Below, one piece after another: positions 17,089 to 25,506 of a stretch of 64,000 nucleotides of DNA. Source of the stretch: UBA2022 sp964621555. GTDB lineage: Bacteria > Patescibacteriota > Dojkabacteria > SC72. Every line of letters starts with the position of its first letter. The first letter of the stretch is position 1. The stretch is taken from positions 34,340-98,339 of the forward strand of contig CAZUOO010000001.1 in NCBI GenBank assembly GCA_964621555.1, in the 5' to 3' direction. Below the pieces are notes generated by a model that was not told where the DNA came from, searched no databases, and saw nothing but the letters and a program-made list of their open reading frames with translations. The position numbers were made by a program, and so were the translations under genes.

Positions 17089-18451
17089 TACTCTTTAATA
17101 CACTATCAATATTACCCTTCATATAGAAGTTTGCTTCAGGAACATCGTCATACTTCCCATCAATAATATCTTTGAAAGCTTTGATTGTATCTTCAAGCTT
17201 CACATATGCACCCTCTACACCTGTAAATCGCTCTGCCACGTTAAAAGGCTGAGATAGGAACTTTTGAACCTTTCTAGCTCTAAACACAATTGCCTTATCA
17301 TTATCTGAGAGCTCCTCGATACCTAGAATTGCAATAATATCTTGAAGGTCTTTATACTTCTGAAGAATGTTTTGAACGCCTCTAGCCACATCGTAGTGCT
17401 CCTGACCTACAATCTCAGGGGTTAGAACTGTAGAGGAAGAATCTAGAGGATCTACAGCTGGATATATGGCAAGCTCTGAAAGAGCACGACTAAGAACTAC
17501 TGTAGAGTCAAGGTGAGTAAAGGTAGTAGCAGGAGCAGGGTCGGTGATATCATCCGCAGGTACATACACAGCCTGAATTGATGTAATAGACCCTTTAGTA
17601 GTTGATGTAATTCTCTCTTGTAGTCGTCCCATTTCTGTAGCCAAAGTTGGCTGGTAGCCTACAGCAGAGGGGATTCTTCCCAACAGTGCAGACATCTCTG
17701 CACCTGCCTGTGTAAACCTAAAGATATTATCAATAAAGAGGAGTAGATCTTTTCCTTCACTCTCTCTAAAATGTTCAGCCATAGTCAATGCTGTTAACGC
17801 CACTCTTGCCCTAGCTCCTGGAGTTTCATTCATCTGTCCGAATACCAAGGCAGTCTTTTCTAAAACACCTGCTTCCTTCATTTCAATGTATAGATCGTTA
17901 CCCTCACGAGTTCTTTCTCCCACACCTGCAAACATTGAATATCCACCGTGCTCATGAGCAATATTTCTAATTAATTCCTGTATTATAACGGTCTTACCTA
18001 CACCTGCACCTCCAAATAGTCCAACTTTTCCACCTTTAAGGAATGGACATAGCAAATCTATAACTTTGATACCTGTTTCTAATAGTTCAAAGCTTGAACT
18101 CTGGTCTGTATATTCAGGGGATGATTGATGAATAGCTCTTACCGAATCTCCTTTAACTTCTCCTAGGTTATCAATTGGGTCTCCAACAACATTAAACATT
18201 CTGCCTAGTACCGCCTTTCCTACAGGTACCGAGATTGGCTTTTTGGTATCAGTAACTTGCATTCCTCTATATAATCCCTCTGTTGGGTTCATAGAAATAG
18301 TACGAACTGTACTATCATCTAAATGCTGTTCAACTTCTAAAGTAATCGTTCCTGTTTCACTTTTAATTTCAAGAGCATTGAAGATCTCAGGCAATCCATC
18401 TGTAAACTCAACGTCTACAACCACACCAATAATTCTTTTTATAGTTCCCAT
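17081..18451 (-). CDS. atpD: F1F0 ATP synthase subunit beta
   Basis: Catalytic subunit, 456 residues. Walker A is GGAGVGKT; the GERTREGND, FIDNIFRFTQAGAEMSALL and PAVDPLDSSS segments are all conserved. The usual DELSEED lever appears as EELSDND, keeping most of the acidic character. The ATG at 18451 gives the expected MGTIKRIIGVVVDVEF N-terminus; the TTG six codons upstream is not needed. Located between atpG and atpC. Confidence 0.98.
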   Translation of the reverse strand: MGTIKRIIGVVVDVEFTDGLPEIFNALEIKSETGTITLEVEQHLDDSTVRTISMNPTEGLYRGMQVTDTKKPISVPVGKAVLGRMFNVVGDPIDNLGEVKGDSVRAIHQSSPEYTDQSSSFELLETGIKVIDLLCPFLKGGKVGLFGGAGVGKTVIIQELIRNIAHEHGGYSMFAGVGERTREGNDLYIEMKEAGVLEKTALVFGQMNETPGARARVALTALTMAEHFRESEGKDLLLFIDNIFRFTQAGAEMSALLGRIPSAVGYQPTLATEMGRLQERITSTTKGSITSIQAVYVPADDITDPAPATTFTHLDSTVVLSRALSELAIYPAVDPLDSSSTVLTPEIVGQEHYDVARGVQNILQKYKDLQDIIAILGIEELSDNDKAIVFRARKVQKFLSQPFNVAERFTGVEGAYVKLEDTIKAFKDIIDGKYDDVPEANFYMKGNIDSVLKSND

Positions 18452-18478
18452 ATTTAATATGTATTTCAAATAAATTAC

Positions 18479-19393
18479 TTAATTACTAAGAGCTTCGATA
18501 CCGGAAACAATTTCTGAAACCTCCTGAGTTATACTTGCCTGTCTTCCTTTGTTAAAGGTGAGAGTTAAGGAATCTCTAAGATCAGAAGCATTATCAGAAG
18601 CGTTCTTCATTGCTATCATACGACTGCTATGTTCACTGGCACTAGATTCTAGTATCGCTTGGTAGATTTTGGTATCGAGGGTTTTGAGAAAAATATACTC
18701 TTGTAGCTTGTCCGGGCTTGGTTCTAGGAGAAAATCATTTTTTAGAGGATCTTCCGCAGGAATATACTCTTCACCTTCTGAATTCTTCTCTGTTACAATA
18801 TCTTTAAATGGCAATATCTTATCTATTACAATATTTTGTACCTGTGCAGATTGGAAAGATGTGTATATTAAGATAACTTCATCACACTCGTCTGCCAAAT
18901 ACTTGTCTATAATAGTTCGAGATACTTCCAAACTCTTCTCATATGATCTAGTCTCATACATTTTCTCGTATATAGAATCAAGTTCGATGCCATTCAACGT
19001 CGCTATTTTCGCACCTTTCTTTCCTAAACTCATTAACTTGATAATTCTATTTGGATCCTCACCACGTACCTCTTTAACATAGTTTGAGACTACATTAATT
19101 ACATTAGCGTTGAAACTTCCACATAGCCCACGATCAGAGGTAAGGGCTACGATTAGCGTAGTATCTAAACTTCTCTTGGTAAGAAGAGCAGGGGAGTTGC
19201 TATCTACAACGATTGTAGATGCAAAACTAGAATTAGTTTCAGAGAGCTCTTTAGTGTACTGCTTCGATTCAAGTGCAAATGTTGAAAATCTAGATCTTTT
19301 AACCGCAGAAATCTTTTCCATCGATCTAGTTACCTTATTAGTATTCTTAACCGAATTGATCCTATTTTTAATTGCCTTGGTATTAATACTCAT
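18479..19393 (-). CDS. atpG: F1F0 ATP synthase subunit gamma
   Basis: Central rotor shaft, 304 residues. The N-terminal helix INTKAIKNRINSVKNTNKV and C-terminal helix AMKNASDNASDLRDSL are the characteristic ends of the coiled coil; ALTSDRGLCGSFN is the conserved Rossmann-like strand. The ATG at 19393 is preferred over an upstream TTG because it starts the family N-terminus. The gene overlaps the atpA end by 11 nt. Confidence 0.95.
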   Translation of the reverse strand: MSINTKAIKNRINSVKNTNKVTRSMEKISAVKRSRFSTFALESKQYTKELSETNSSFASTIVVDSNSPALLTKRSLDTTLIVALTSDRGLCGSFNANVINVVSNYVKEVRGEDPNRIIKLMSLGKKGAKIATLNGIELDSIYEKMYETRSYEKSLEVSRTIIDKYLADECDEVILIYTSFQSAQVQNIVIDKILPFKDIVTEKNSEGEEYIPAEDPLKNDFLLEPSPDKLQEYIFLKTLDTKIYQAILESSASEHSSRMIAMKNASDNASDLRDSLTLTFNKGRQASITQEVSEIVSGIEALSN

Positions 19394-21140
19394 CGTTTGC
19401 AAAGAATTCTTTACACACATTATCTAGCAAAGATTCAATTTCTTCAGACCATTCTCCAGTTGAAAGTCTCTCCATCAATTTGCCATGCTTCTTTCCAACA
19501 TACTCAATTAATGATTTCTCTTTTTTCTGTACACTAGCTCCATCTATCTCATCAAAAAAGCCATTATTAACAGCATATATGGATAGAACTTGAGATGCCA
19601 GTGGGAATGGTGAGTACTGATTTTGCTTTAGAATTTCAATTGTCTTTTGCCCTCTATTTAGCTGTGCCTTAGTTCCAGAGTCTAAATCTCCTGAAAACTG
19701 TGCAAATGCTTCAAGCTCTCTAAACTGTGCGAGGGATATTTTAATCTTTCCTGCAACCTTTTTCATAGCTTTAGTTTGTGCAGCTCCACCAACCCTAGAT
19801 ACAGACAGTCCTACGTTAATAGCAGGCCTAATACCTTTGTTAAAGAGGTTGCTTTCGAGAAAAATCTGCCCGTCGGTAATGGAGATTACATTTGTAGGGA
19901 CATAGGCACTAATATCTCCTGCCTGAGTCTCAATGATAGGGAGGGAAGTTATAGATCCACCACCTAATTCATTATTATATTTAACTGATCTCTCAAGTAG
20001 TCTGGAATGCAAGTAGAAGACATCACCTGGGAATGCTTCACGACCTGGTGGTCTTCTTAGTAGTAGTGAGACTTCTCTATATGCAACAGCATGCTTAGAA
20101 AGGTCATCATAGATTACTAATACATCTTTTCCTTTATCTGCAAAGTATTCTGCAATTGCGGTGGCACTATATGGAGCCAAGTATAGTAGGGGAGCTGGGT
20201 CAGATGCACCTGCAGCAACAACAATCGTATTCTTTAGGGCATCGTTACTTCTTAGCCTTTCAACAATATTTACAACCTTAGACATTTTCTGACCAATTGC
20301 AACATAAATGGAGATAACTCCACTATCTTTCTGGTTAATAATTGTATCAATTGCAAGAGTTGTCTTACCTGTTTGCCTATCTCCAAGGATCAACTCTCTC
20401 TGCCCTTTACCAATAGGAACGAGAACATCAATAGCTTTAATACCTGTTTGAAGAGGCTGAAATACAGGTTGCCTATCTAACACCCCTAAAGCAAGCTTTT
20501 CCACAGGGTATGATTTAGAAAGGCTTAACTTCTCACCACTATCAATTGTATTTCCAAGTGGATCCAAAACTCTTCCGAGAAGTTCTTCACCTACAGGTAC
20601 AGATACAACCTTTTGAGTACGGGTAACGGTATCGCCGACCTTAACCTTAGTATAATCACCTAATATGATTGCTCCAACACCTTCTGCCTCAAGGTTAAAA
20701 GCGATTGCTTTAATTCCATTTTTAAACTCAAGAATTTCCTGATACATAGTACCTGATAGTCCTTCTATCATACAGATACCGTCTTTAAGTGTAGTTGTAA
20801 CTCCAACCTCGTTCTCATCTGCCACAGGTGTAAATGCCCCCGTTGTTTTGGCGACCTGATCTACAACGTCGGCATTTTCGTCTAAGGCACTGGAACTTAT
20901 CAAATCACCAAGTTGTTCTAATTTACTCCTGTATGATTCATCAAGAACTGTATCACCAACCTTAATTATATGCCCACCAAGCAAAGTTTTATCCTCACGA
21001 ACAACAACTTTTGCAGAAGGGTGAATATTTCGTATCTCGTCCTGAAGATGTTTGCTGCTGATTAAAGAATATACTGATAATTCCACCAACATAGAATCAT
21101 CGTAGGGAGTTTCTTTTAGAAAAGTATTGATATCTTTCAT
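19383..21140 (-). CDS. atpA: ATP synthase alpha subunit with fused delta C-terminal domain
   Basis: 585 residues, about 80 longer than usual. Residues 1-82 match the C-terminal domain of subunit delta (AtpH): LLGGHIIKVGDTVLDESY followed by RSKLEQLGDL corresponds to the GG-x(4)-GD-x-V-x-D-x-S-x-R-x(2)-L-E-x-L signature. A linker (83-106) replaces the usual alpha N-terminal helix, then the alpha beta-barrel begins. The alpha part has Walker A GDRQTGKTT, the VIYDDLSKHA strand and the RRPPGREAFPGD segment. No separate atpH gene exists between atpF and atpA, where it normally sits. The ATG at 21140 is chosen; a TTG at 21155 would overlap atpF. Each F1 would then carry three delta-like domains unless some are inactive. 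Confidence 0.93.
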   Translation of the reverse strand: MKDINTFLKETPYDDSMLVELSVYSLISSKHLQDEIRNIHPSAKVVVREDKTLLGGHIIKVGDTVLDESYRSKLEQLGDLISSSALDENADVVDQVAKTTGAFTPVADENEVGVTTTLKDGICMIEGLSGTMYQEILEFKNGIKAIAFNLEAEGVGAIILGDYTKVKVGDTVTRTQKVVSVPVGEELLGRVLDPLGNTIDSGEKLSLSKSYPVEKLALGVLDRQPVFQPLQTGIKAIDVLVPIGKGQRELILGDRQTGKTTLAIDTIINQKDSGVISIYVAIGQKMSKVVNIVERLRSNDALKNTIVVAAGASDPAPLLYLAPYSATAIAEYFADKGKDVLVIYDDLSKHAVAYREVSLLLRRPPGREAFPGDVFYLHSRLLERSVKYNNELGGGSITSLPIIETQAGDISAYVPTNVISITDGQIFLESNLFNKGIRPAINVGLSVSRVGGAAQTKAMKKVAGKIKISLAQFRELEAFAQFSGDLDSGTKAQLNRGQKTIEILKQNQYSPFPLASQVLSIYAVNNGFFDEIDGASVQKKEKSLIEYVGKKHGKLMERLSTGEWSEEIESLLDNVCKEFFANDEY

Positions 21141-21144
21141 GTCT

Positions 21145-21591
21145 TTATCCTTCAATTTTATCTTTTAATTCTTTAGTAACTATTTTAGCGATATTCTTTT
21201 GAACAGAGGACATAATCTTTTCCTTTGTTTTAAGAGAATCTTGTTGTGCCTTATCTCTAATATATCCAGCCTCAGCAAGTGCCTTGCTCTTTACCTCATT
21301 GTGTAGGGTATCAGCTTCTTTCTTTGCTTCATCTAACATAGCTTCTTTTCGTGCTTTGGCGTCCTCGATAATCTTGAGACGTTCATCATTAGCAGACTTT
21401 AGATTTTCATCTGCCTTAGCAGCATTAGTAAGTCCCTCATCAATTAGTCTTTCCCTTTCATCAATTACTGACATCACCTTATCAAAGAGAAACTTCTTAA
21501 GAAGAAATATTAGAATTACAAAGTTAATGGTGTTAAATATAAACACCTTTAAATCAAAGCCTACATTTTCAAGTATACCGATTATATCCAT
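21145..21591 (-). CDS. atpF: F1F0 ATP synthase subunit b
   Basis: 148 residues: one N-terminal membrane helix (about 14-32, FIFNTINFVILIFLLKKFL), then a long charged helix for the peripheral stalk, with Ala/Glu/Lys-rich heptads. Length is normal, with no fused delta domain. It begins 19 nt after atpE and ends 4 nt before atpA. Its C-terminal part must bind the delta-like domain of the fused alpha. Confidence 0.93.
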   Translation of the reverse strand: MDIIGILENVGFDLKVFIFNTINFVILIFLLKKFLFDKVMSVIDERERLIDEGLTNAAKADENLKSANDERLKIIEDAKARKEAMLDEAKKEADTLHNEVKSKALAEAGYIRDKAQQDSLKTKEKIMSSVQKNIAKIVTKELKDKIEG

Positions 21592-21610
21592 TATAAATAT
21601 AAAGTCGTAA

Positions 21611-21826
21611 TTATAGTGTGAAGAATGCTACTAATGCATAGATTGCTGTTGACTCAACAAGCGCAATAGCAATAATAACCTTACTGAACAATGTCTCTTC
21701 AAGCTTTGGATTTCTACCAATAGCTTCAAACGCTGCACGTGCAATTGATGCTTCTGCAATAGGTGTTGCCATCATTGAAAGAACTGCAATTGCTTTTGCA
21801 ATATATCGTACTACTTCTGTCTCCAT
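21611..21826 (-). CDS. atpE: F1F0 ATP synthase subunit c
   Basis: 71 residues forming a two-helix hairpin. The ion-binding Glu58 sits in LVESTAIYALV; Ser59, Thr60 and Tyr63 match Na+-binding c subunits. In helix 1 the position of Gln32 of Ilyobacter is Glu25 (PIAEASIARAA), exactly 33 residues before Glu58. Two carboxylates plus S-T-Y is the pattern described for the Na+-driven Fusobacterium nucleatum ring. Helix 1 has Ala/Ser where GxGxGxG is usual. The loop R38-N39-P40 is normal. Confidence 0.95.
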   Translation of the reverse strand: METEVVRYIAKAIAVLSMMATPIAEASIARAAFEAIGRNPKLEETLFSKVIIAIALVESTAIYALVAFFTL

Positions 21827-21846
21827 CTTAATAAATTATAAATAAG

Positions 21847-22629
21847 TTAAATATTTTCTTTCAGAGCGCTTGCTAAATATGATGTAACAAGCGAACCAAA
21901 AACTATAGCCTGTATTACCCCAGATAGTAGTGAGAGACCGATCATGGGTAGAGGGAGCATTAATGCGAAAATTCCCATTAATACACCTTGGAGTAATTCA
22001 CCCGCAAACATATTACCAAATAATCTTAATGAAAGTGATATTACCTTTGCGAATTCAGATATTATATCAAGAAAACCAATAAATGCATCTATCAAACTCA
22101 TCATGCCGTCTGCAATACTCTTCCTAAAGGCTAGAAATACCTGCTTTATCTTTATATATTTAAAAAAGTAGTTAAGTGGCTTCAACTTAACCACGCTAAA
22201 TATTTGAGATGCAAGTACCGAGATTGTAGCTAGAGCAAAAGTAGTATTAAAATCGTTTGTATGTGACCTAAACACGCCAATTCCCTTATACGTGAAGCCT
22301 GTTAGAAACGGTAGGAATGTTAAAATGATATCTGATACTAGAATTAGAATAATCAAAGAAGATACCAAAGGTAGAATTTTCTTAGCAATTGCATCATCTC
22401 CAGCAATTTGATTAATTAGCCCTCTAACCATTTGAAAGACCATTTCTACCCCTAGCTGAAACCTACTTGGATTATGCACTCTAAACTTGCTGACAAAGTA
22501 GAAGAGGATTCCAAATAAAAACAGCTCTACAATAAACATAATCATTGTCCCTGTAATTGGGAAACCATGAAAGTAATCCAAAATCTGAACACTAATTGTT
22601 AGTGGATCCGAAGGAATGCTTAGCGGCAT
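21847..22629 (-). CDS. atpB: F1F0 ATP synthase subunit a
   Basis: 260 residues, multi-pass membrane protein forming the ion half-channels. The essential Arg is in SLSLRLFGNMFAGELL; the preceding helix and the final IQAIVFGSLVTSYLASAL helix are conserved. Its ATG overlaps the stop of the upstream small gene by one base (TAATG). Confidence 0.95.
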   Translation of the reverse strand: MPLSIPSDPLTISVQILDYFHGFPITGTMIMFIVELFLFGILFYFVSKFRVHNPSRFQLGVEMVFQMVRGLINQIAGDDAIAKKILPLVSSLIILILVSDIILTFLPFLTGFTYKGIGVFRSHTNDFNTTFALATISVLASQIFSVVKLKPLNYFFKYIKIKQVFLAFRKSIADGMMSLIDAFIGFLDIISEFAKVISLSLRLFGNMFAGELLQGVLMGIFALMLPLPMIGLSLLSGVIQAIVFGSLVTSYLASALKENI

Positions 22630-22880
22630 TATGAAGTTTTATTCTTAGAAGTTAGTAGGTTAAATCTCTTAACAAGGTACAAGCACATTAAAATTGATAC
22701 CACATAACTAAGTACAAACATTGATATATAACCATAGGGATACGTTCCGAACTGATTATCAATCAATTTTCCTGCGTAAGACCCTCCAATTGCACTCAGA
22801 AAGAAAAGTACTAAAACAACAAACCCAAATTTAAGGGTTCTTTTATACAGTTCTTGTGAACGATTACCATCTTTTTCCAT
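22629..22880 (-). CDS. AtpZ/AtpI-family small membrane protein of the ATP synthase operon
   Basis: 83 residues with two membrane helices (FGFVVLVLFFLSAIGGSYAGK and the second from YISMFVLSYVV). The order and the GxxxGKLID loop fit the AtpZ/AtpI group (PF09527), which assists c-ring assembly or Mg2+ supply. First gene of the ATP synthase operon. Confidence 0.75.
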   Translation of the reverse strand: MEKDGNRSQELYKRTLKFGFVVLVLFFLSAIGGSYAGKLIDNQFGTYPYGYISMFVLSYVVSILMCLYLVKRFNLLTSKNKTS

Positions 22881-22910
22881 TATTTACCTATTGAAATTTT
22901 GATTTTGAAT

Positions 22911-22937
22911 TCTATACCCATATCAACAATATTACAA
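22911..22937 (-). promoter_or_regulatory. candidate promoter of the ATP synthase operon
   Basis: On the minus strand TTGTAA (22932-22937) is followed, after 15 bases, by TATAGA (22911-22916), 30 nt before the first ATG. Spacing is shorter than ideal. AGG in the leader may serve as a weak ribosome-binding site. Confidence 0.35.
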
Positions 22938-22956
22938 GGTCTAATATTTAATGAAT

Positions 22957-23691
22957 TCATAGCTTCTCTATTACGTTATCTATAAGTTCAATCTCTAAAT
23001 TTACCGGCTTATATATTCCTCGGTCGATTAGGTACACTTCCACCTGTTTATCCAATCCAAAGAGAACCAGAATACCCATAACAAAAAATAGTGCACCGAT
23101 TGTTCTTTTGAACCATCCGTTGGGATTAACCGCCCACTTTACCTTCTCAATAAATCTATACCCCAGAATTGAAATTGCATACAGTACTAATGCAAGCCCA
23201 ATAATATAAATGACTAAGCTAATAAGACCATTTGCAAAGCTTAATGGAAGGATGGTTGCGATAATAAGTGAGTAGGTAGGACTACAGCTTGAGAAAACTG
23301 GGCCGAGTGATGCTCCAACTAATATATCCGAAAACCTTCCATTAATCCCTCCAGCACCTTCAAGAAGTTTCTCTGACGAGTTATTGAAACCCATCCAGTA
23401 GCTCATTTTTCCCCACCACATAGGAAAGAGAGTAAAAACTCCTAAAGACATTAGGATACCTCCAGAAACCAATCTCCATACCTGGGAGTCAACATTTAGA
23501 AATAGCGTAGAGACCTTTAGCATAAGAGTGAAAAAAAATATTGAAATCGACATTGAAAGTATAATCAGTAAAGCGCTTCGCTTCTCGCCAGACTTCAAAC
23601 TTCCTCCAAGAATTACAGGTAGGAGTGTAAACACACATGGAGAGAGAATTGTAAGTACACCTGCAATAAATGAGAGAATAATTATTTCCAT
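22957..23691 (-). CDS. ccdA: CcdA-family thiol-disulfide transporter
   Basis: 244 residues with six hydrophobic segments of the DsbD-gamma/CcdA family. The two redox cysteines lie in LSPCVFTLLP and VFSSCSPTYSL, symmetrical positions in the inverted repeats. It moves reducing power from cytoplasmic thioredoxin across the membrane; the anchored TlpA-like protein at 7940-8449 is a logical partner. No cytochrome c genes are present. The stop is TGA, one of only two in the window, followed two codons later by an in-frame TAA. A TATACT box lies 9 nt before the ATG. Confidence 0.88.
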   Translation of the reverse strand: MEIIILSFIAGVLTILSPCVFTLLPVILGGSLKSGEKRSALLIILSMSISIFFFTLMLKVSTLFLNVDSQVWRLVSGGILMSLGVFTLFPMWWGKMSYWMGFNNSSEKLLEGAGGINGRFSDILVGASLGPVFSSCSPTYSLIIATILPLSFANGLISLVIYIIGLALVLYAISILGYRFIEKVKWAVNPNGWFKRTIGALFFVMGILVLFGLDKQVEVYLIDRGIYKPVNLEIELIDNVIEKL

Positions 23692-23716
23692 AATTCAAAT
23701 AGTATACATGAAGATA

Positions 23717-25066
23717 TTAACTTCCTGTAGCTTTGACCTTAATAATCTCATTTATAAACAAGGCTTCGCCCACCTGCTTGCCCTTAACCATAAGCTTTCC
23801 ACTACTATCAGCTCCAACGATTACCCACCCAGGATTAGAGACAGTTATATAATACTCCCCTGGTACCTCAATCGTCTCATAACGACCTTTAGAATCAGAG
23901 GTAAAGCTACGTACAAACCTCTCCCACTTCGCCTCAAATAAATTGAAAGTAATATTGGGGATGCTTTTACCACTATTATCCACCACCGCCCCGTAATACA
24001 ATCTGCTACTCATTTTAATACTATACTTAAACATTAGGAGTAGGGCAGAAACGGCCGTGAATATCCATGTATCAATATATCCTGGCCATTGATAGATTTG
24101 GCCAAGAGAAAGTAGTATTAACAGTGCAGGATTCGCATTATCAACTACGGAGAATACACCCGAAGCAATAGAATTAATTTTAGAAGTCACAACTTGAGAA
24201 CCCTCAGGATCAAGCGGAATATTAAACTTTAGCCTAGAACCATTTTTCGCAATACTAAATTCTGAGCCGTAATATAGACTAGTATAGTGATCGTCAGCCG
24301 GAAGAGGGGAGAGCGCACTTGGAAAAGTATACCCCTGTTTCATTACAGAAATAGAATACTTCCCTTTATCCAACTTTAGATCCATAAAACCTATTACACT
24401 CGTAATATACGTCTTCACCAGCCGACCTGCAGAATATATACGTACAATCGCTCCTGAAATTGGCTTCTTAGTCTTTGAATCGTATATAACAGCCATACTC
24501 TTCCCCACTTTAAAGAAACCGAATATAGCAAAGAACCAAATAATATTCTGTATTAAATAGGAGGTTCTTCCCAACCAATACCCACCCTCATCCTTATTGA
24601 AATATCCAACCTCCCACTGATATGTAAGGTTACCTTCAATATCATATAGATACAGTTCGGATATAATGGAATATCTCTCCCTTATATTATTATTATCCTC
24701 AATTATAACCTCCCGTGTACTGGCATCTATTACAACTCTAGGATCACTTAAGTTGAAGCTAGAATATGTTTTGGTACTATCAAGAAAGTATGAATACTCC
24801 TTCTCATTACTATTAAATAGGTATTTAGATCCAGACAGTTTAATATACGACCTATTCAAATCAATTCTATCCAAATTATCCACTCCAAAACGCAGTGTAT
24901 ATGACGGATCTGTAATTTCACGAATACGTGGGGCATAGAGGACTTCAGAGGAGAAACCATTCGCAAACACATACTTAGCCATAAGGGATATTTCTAGACC
25001 AAAATATCCAATCACCATTACAAAGAATAGGGTGTAGAAAAGTAATCTCTGATATTTTGGTTTCAT
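23717..25066 (-). CDS. membrane protein with two carboxypeptidase-regulatory-like domains
   Basis: About 449 residues. An N-terminal membrane helix (about 8-30) is followed by an extracytoplasmic beta-rich region, a second membrane segment near residue 170, a first carboxypeptidase-regulatory-like beta-sandwich (VIYDSKTKKPISGAIVRIYS to GKYSISVMKQGY), two more hydrophobic segments, and a second such domain (GAVVDNSGKSIPNITF to EYYITVSNPGW). These domains are structural; the biological role is unknown. The ATG at 25066 is chosen, preceded by TACATT at a 5-nt distance. Confidence 0.7.
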   Translation of the reverse strand: MKPKYQRLLFYTLFFVMVIGYFGLEISLMAKYVFANGFSSEVLYAPRIREITDPSYTLRFGVDNLDRIDLNRSYIKLSGSKYLFNSNEKEYSYFLDSTKTYSSFNLSDPRVVIDASTREVIIEDNNNIRERYSIISELYLYDIEGNLTYQWEVGYFNKDEGGYWLGRTSYLIQNIIWFFAIFGFFKVGKSMAVIYDSKTKKPISGAIVRIYSAGRLVKTYITSVIGFMDLKLDKGKYSISVMKQGYTFPSALSPLPADDHYTSLYYGSEFSIAKNGSRLKFNIPLDPEGSQVVTSKINSIASGVFSVVDNANPALLILLSLGQIYQWPGYIDTWIFTAVSALLLMFKYSIKMSSRLYYGAVVDNSGKSIPNITFNLFEAKWERFVRSFTSDSKGRYETIEVPGEYYITVSNPGWVIVGADSSGKLMVKGKQVGEALFINEIIKVKATGS

Positions 25067-25142
25067 CACACAATGTATATATAACTATCTAATTATTGAT
25101 AGCACATTGCAGATAATTTGAGGAGAACCTATATAAATATGA

Positions 25143-25349
25143 TTAATAGATTTCAAAACTCTTCAACAACTTTTTATTTCCATCTATCTGGTATTTTAGT
25201 AGATCGGAATATATACCTGGTTTAGTAGATAGTTCCTTAGGAGAGCCAATAGCTTCAACTTTATGATTATTTAATACGATAACCTTAGTGGCATTTTGAA
25301 TTGTAGAAAACCTGTGTGCAATTACAATTGCAAAGTCCAAATATCTAAT
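25143..25349 (-). pseudogene. relic: C-terminal end of an ABC exporter ATPase
   Basis: About 68 codons with IAHRFSTIQNATKVIVLNNH, then VEAIGSPKEL and GIYSDLLKYQ, which is the H-loop region and C-terminus of MdlB/MsbA-type exporters. The Walker A, signature and Walker B parts are missing, the frame has a TAG just upstream (25350-25352), and no ATG is present. It is a remnant of a deleted transporter gene. Confidence 0.85.
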
Positions 25350-25452
25350 CTAGATATATACAATTCTCACCCCATTGTACAAAGATATAGCCCTATGATA
25401 TAATATCCTCCGTTGAATGTAGATTTTACGAAATAAGCACCTTACGGTTTAA

Positions 25453-25492
25453 ATTTTATTTTCGGTTATCTATAGGAAACTGAAAATAAAAT
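25453..25492 (+). promoter_or_regulatory. 15-bp hairpin in the helicase 5' region
   Basis: ATTTTATTTTCGGTT and AACTGAAAATAAAAT-like arms pair around a 10-base loop, with one G-T wobble, 14 nt ahead of the GTG start. It could be an RNA element controlling helicase translation or an upstream terminator; there is no T run. Confidence 0.45.
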
Positions 25493-25506
25493 AATTATAA
25501 ACAATC

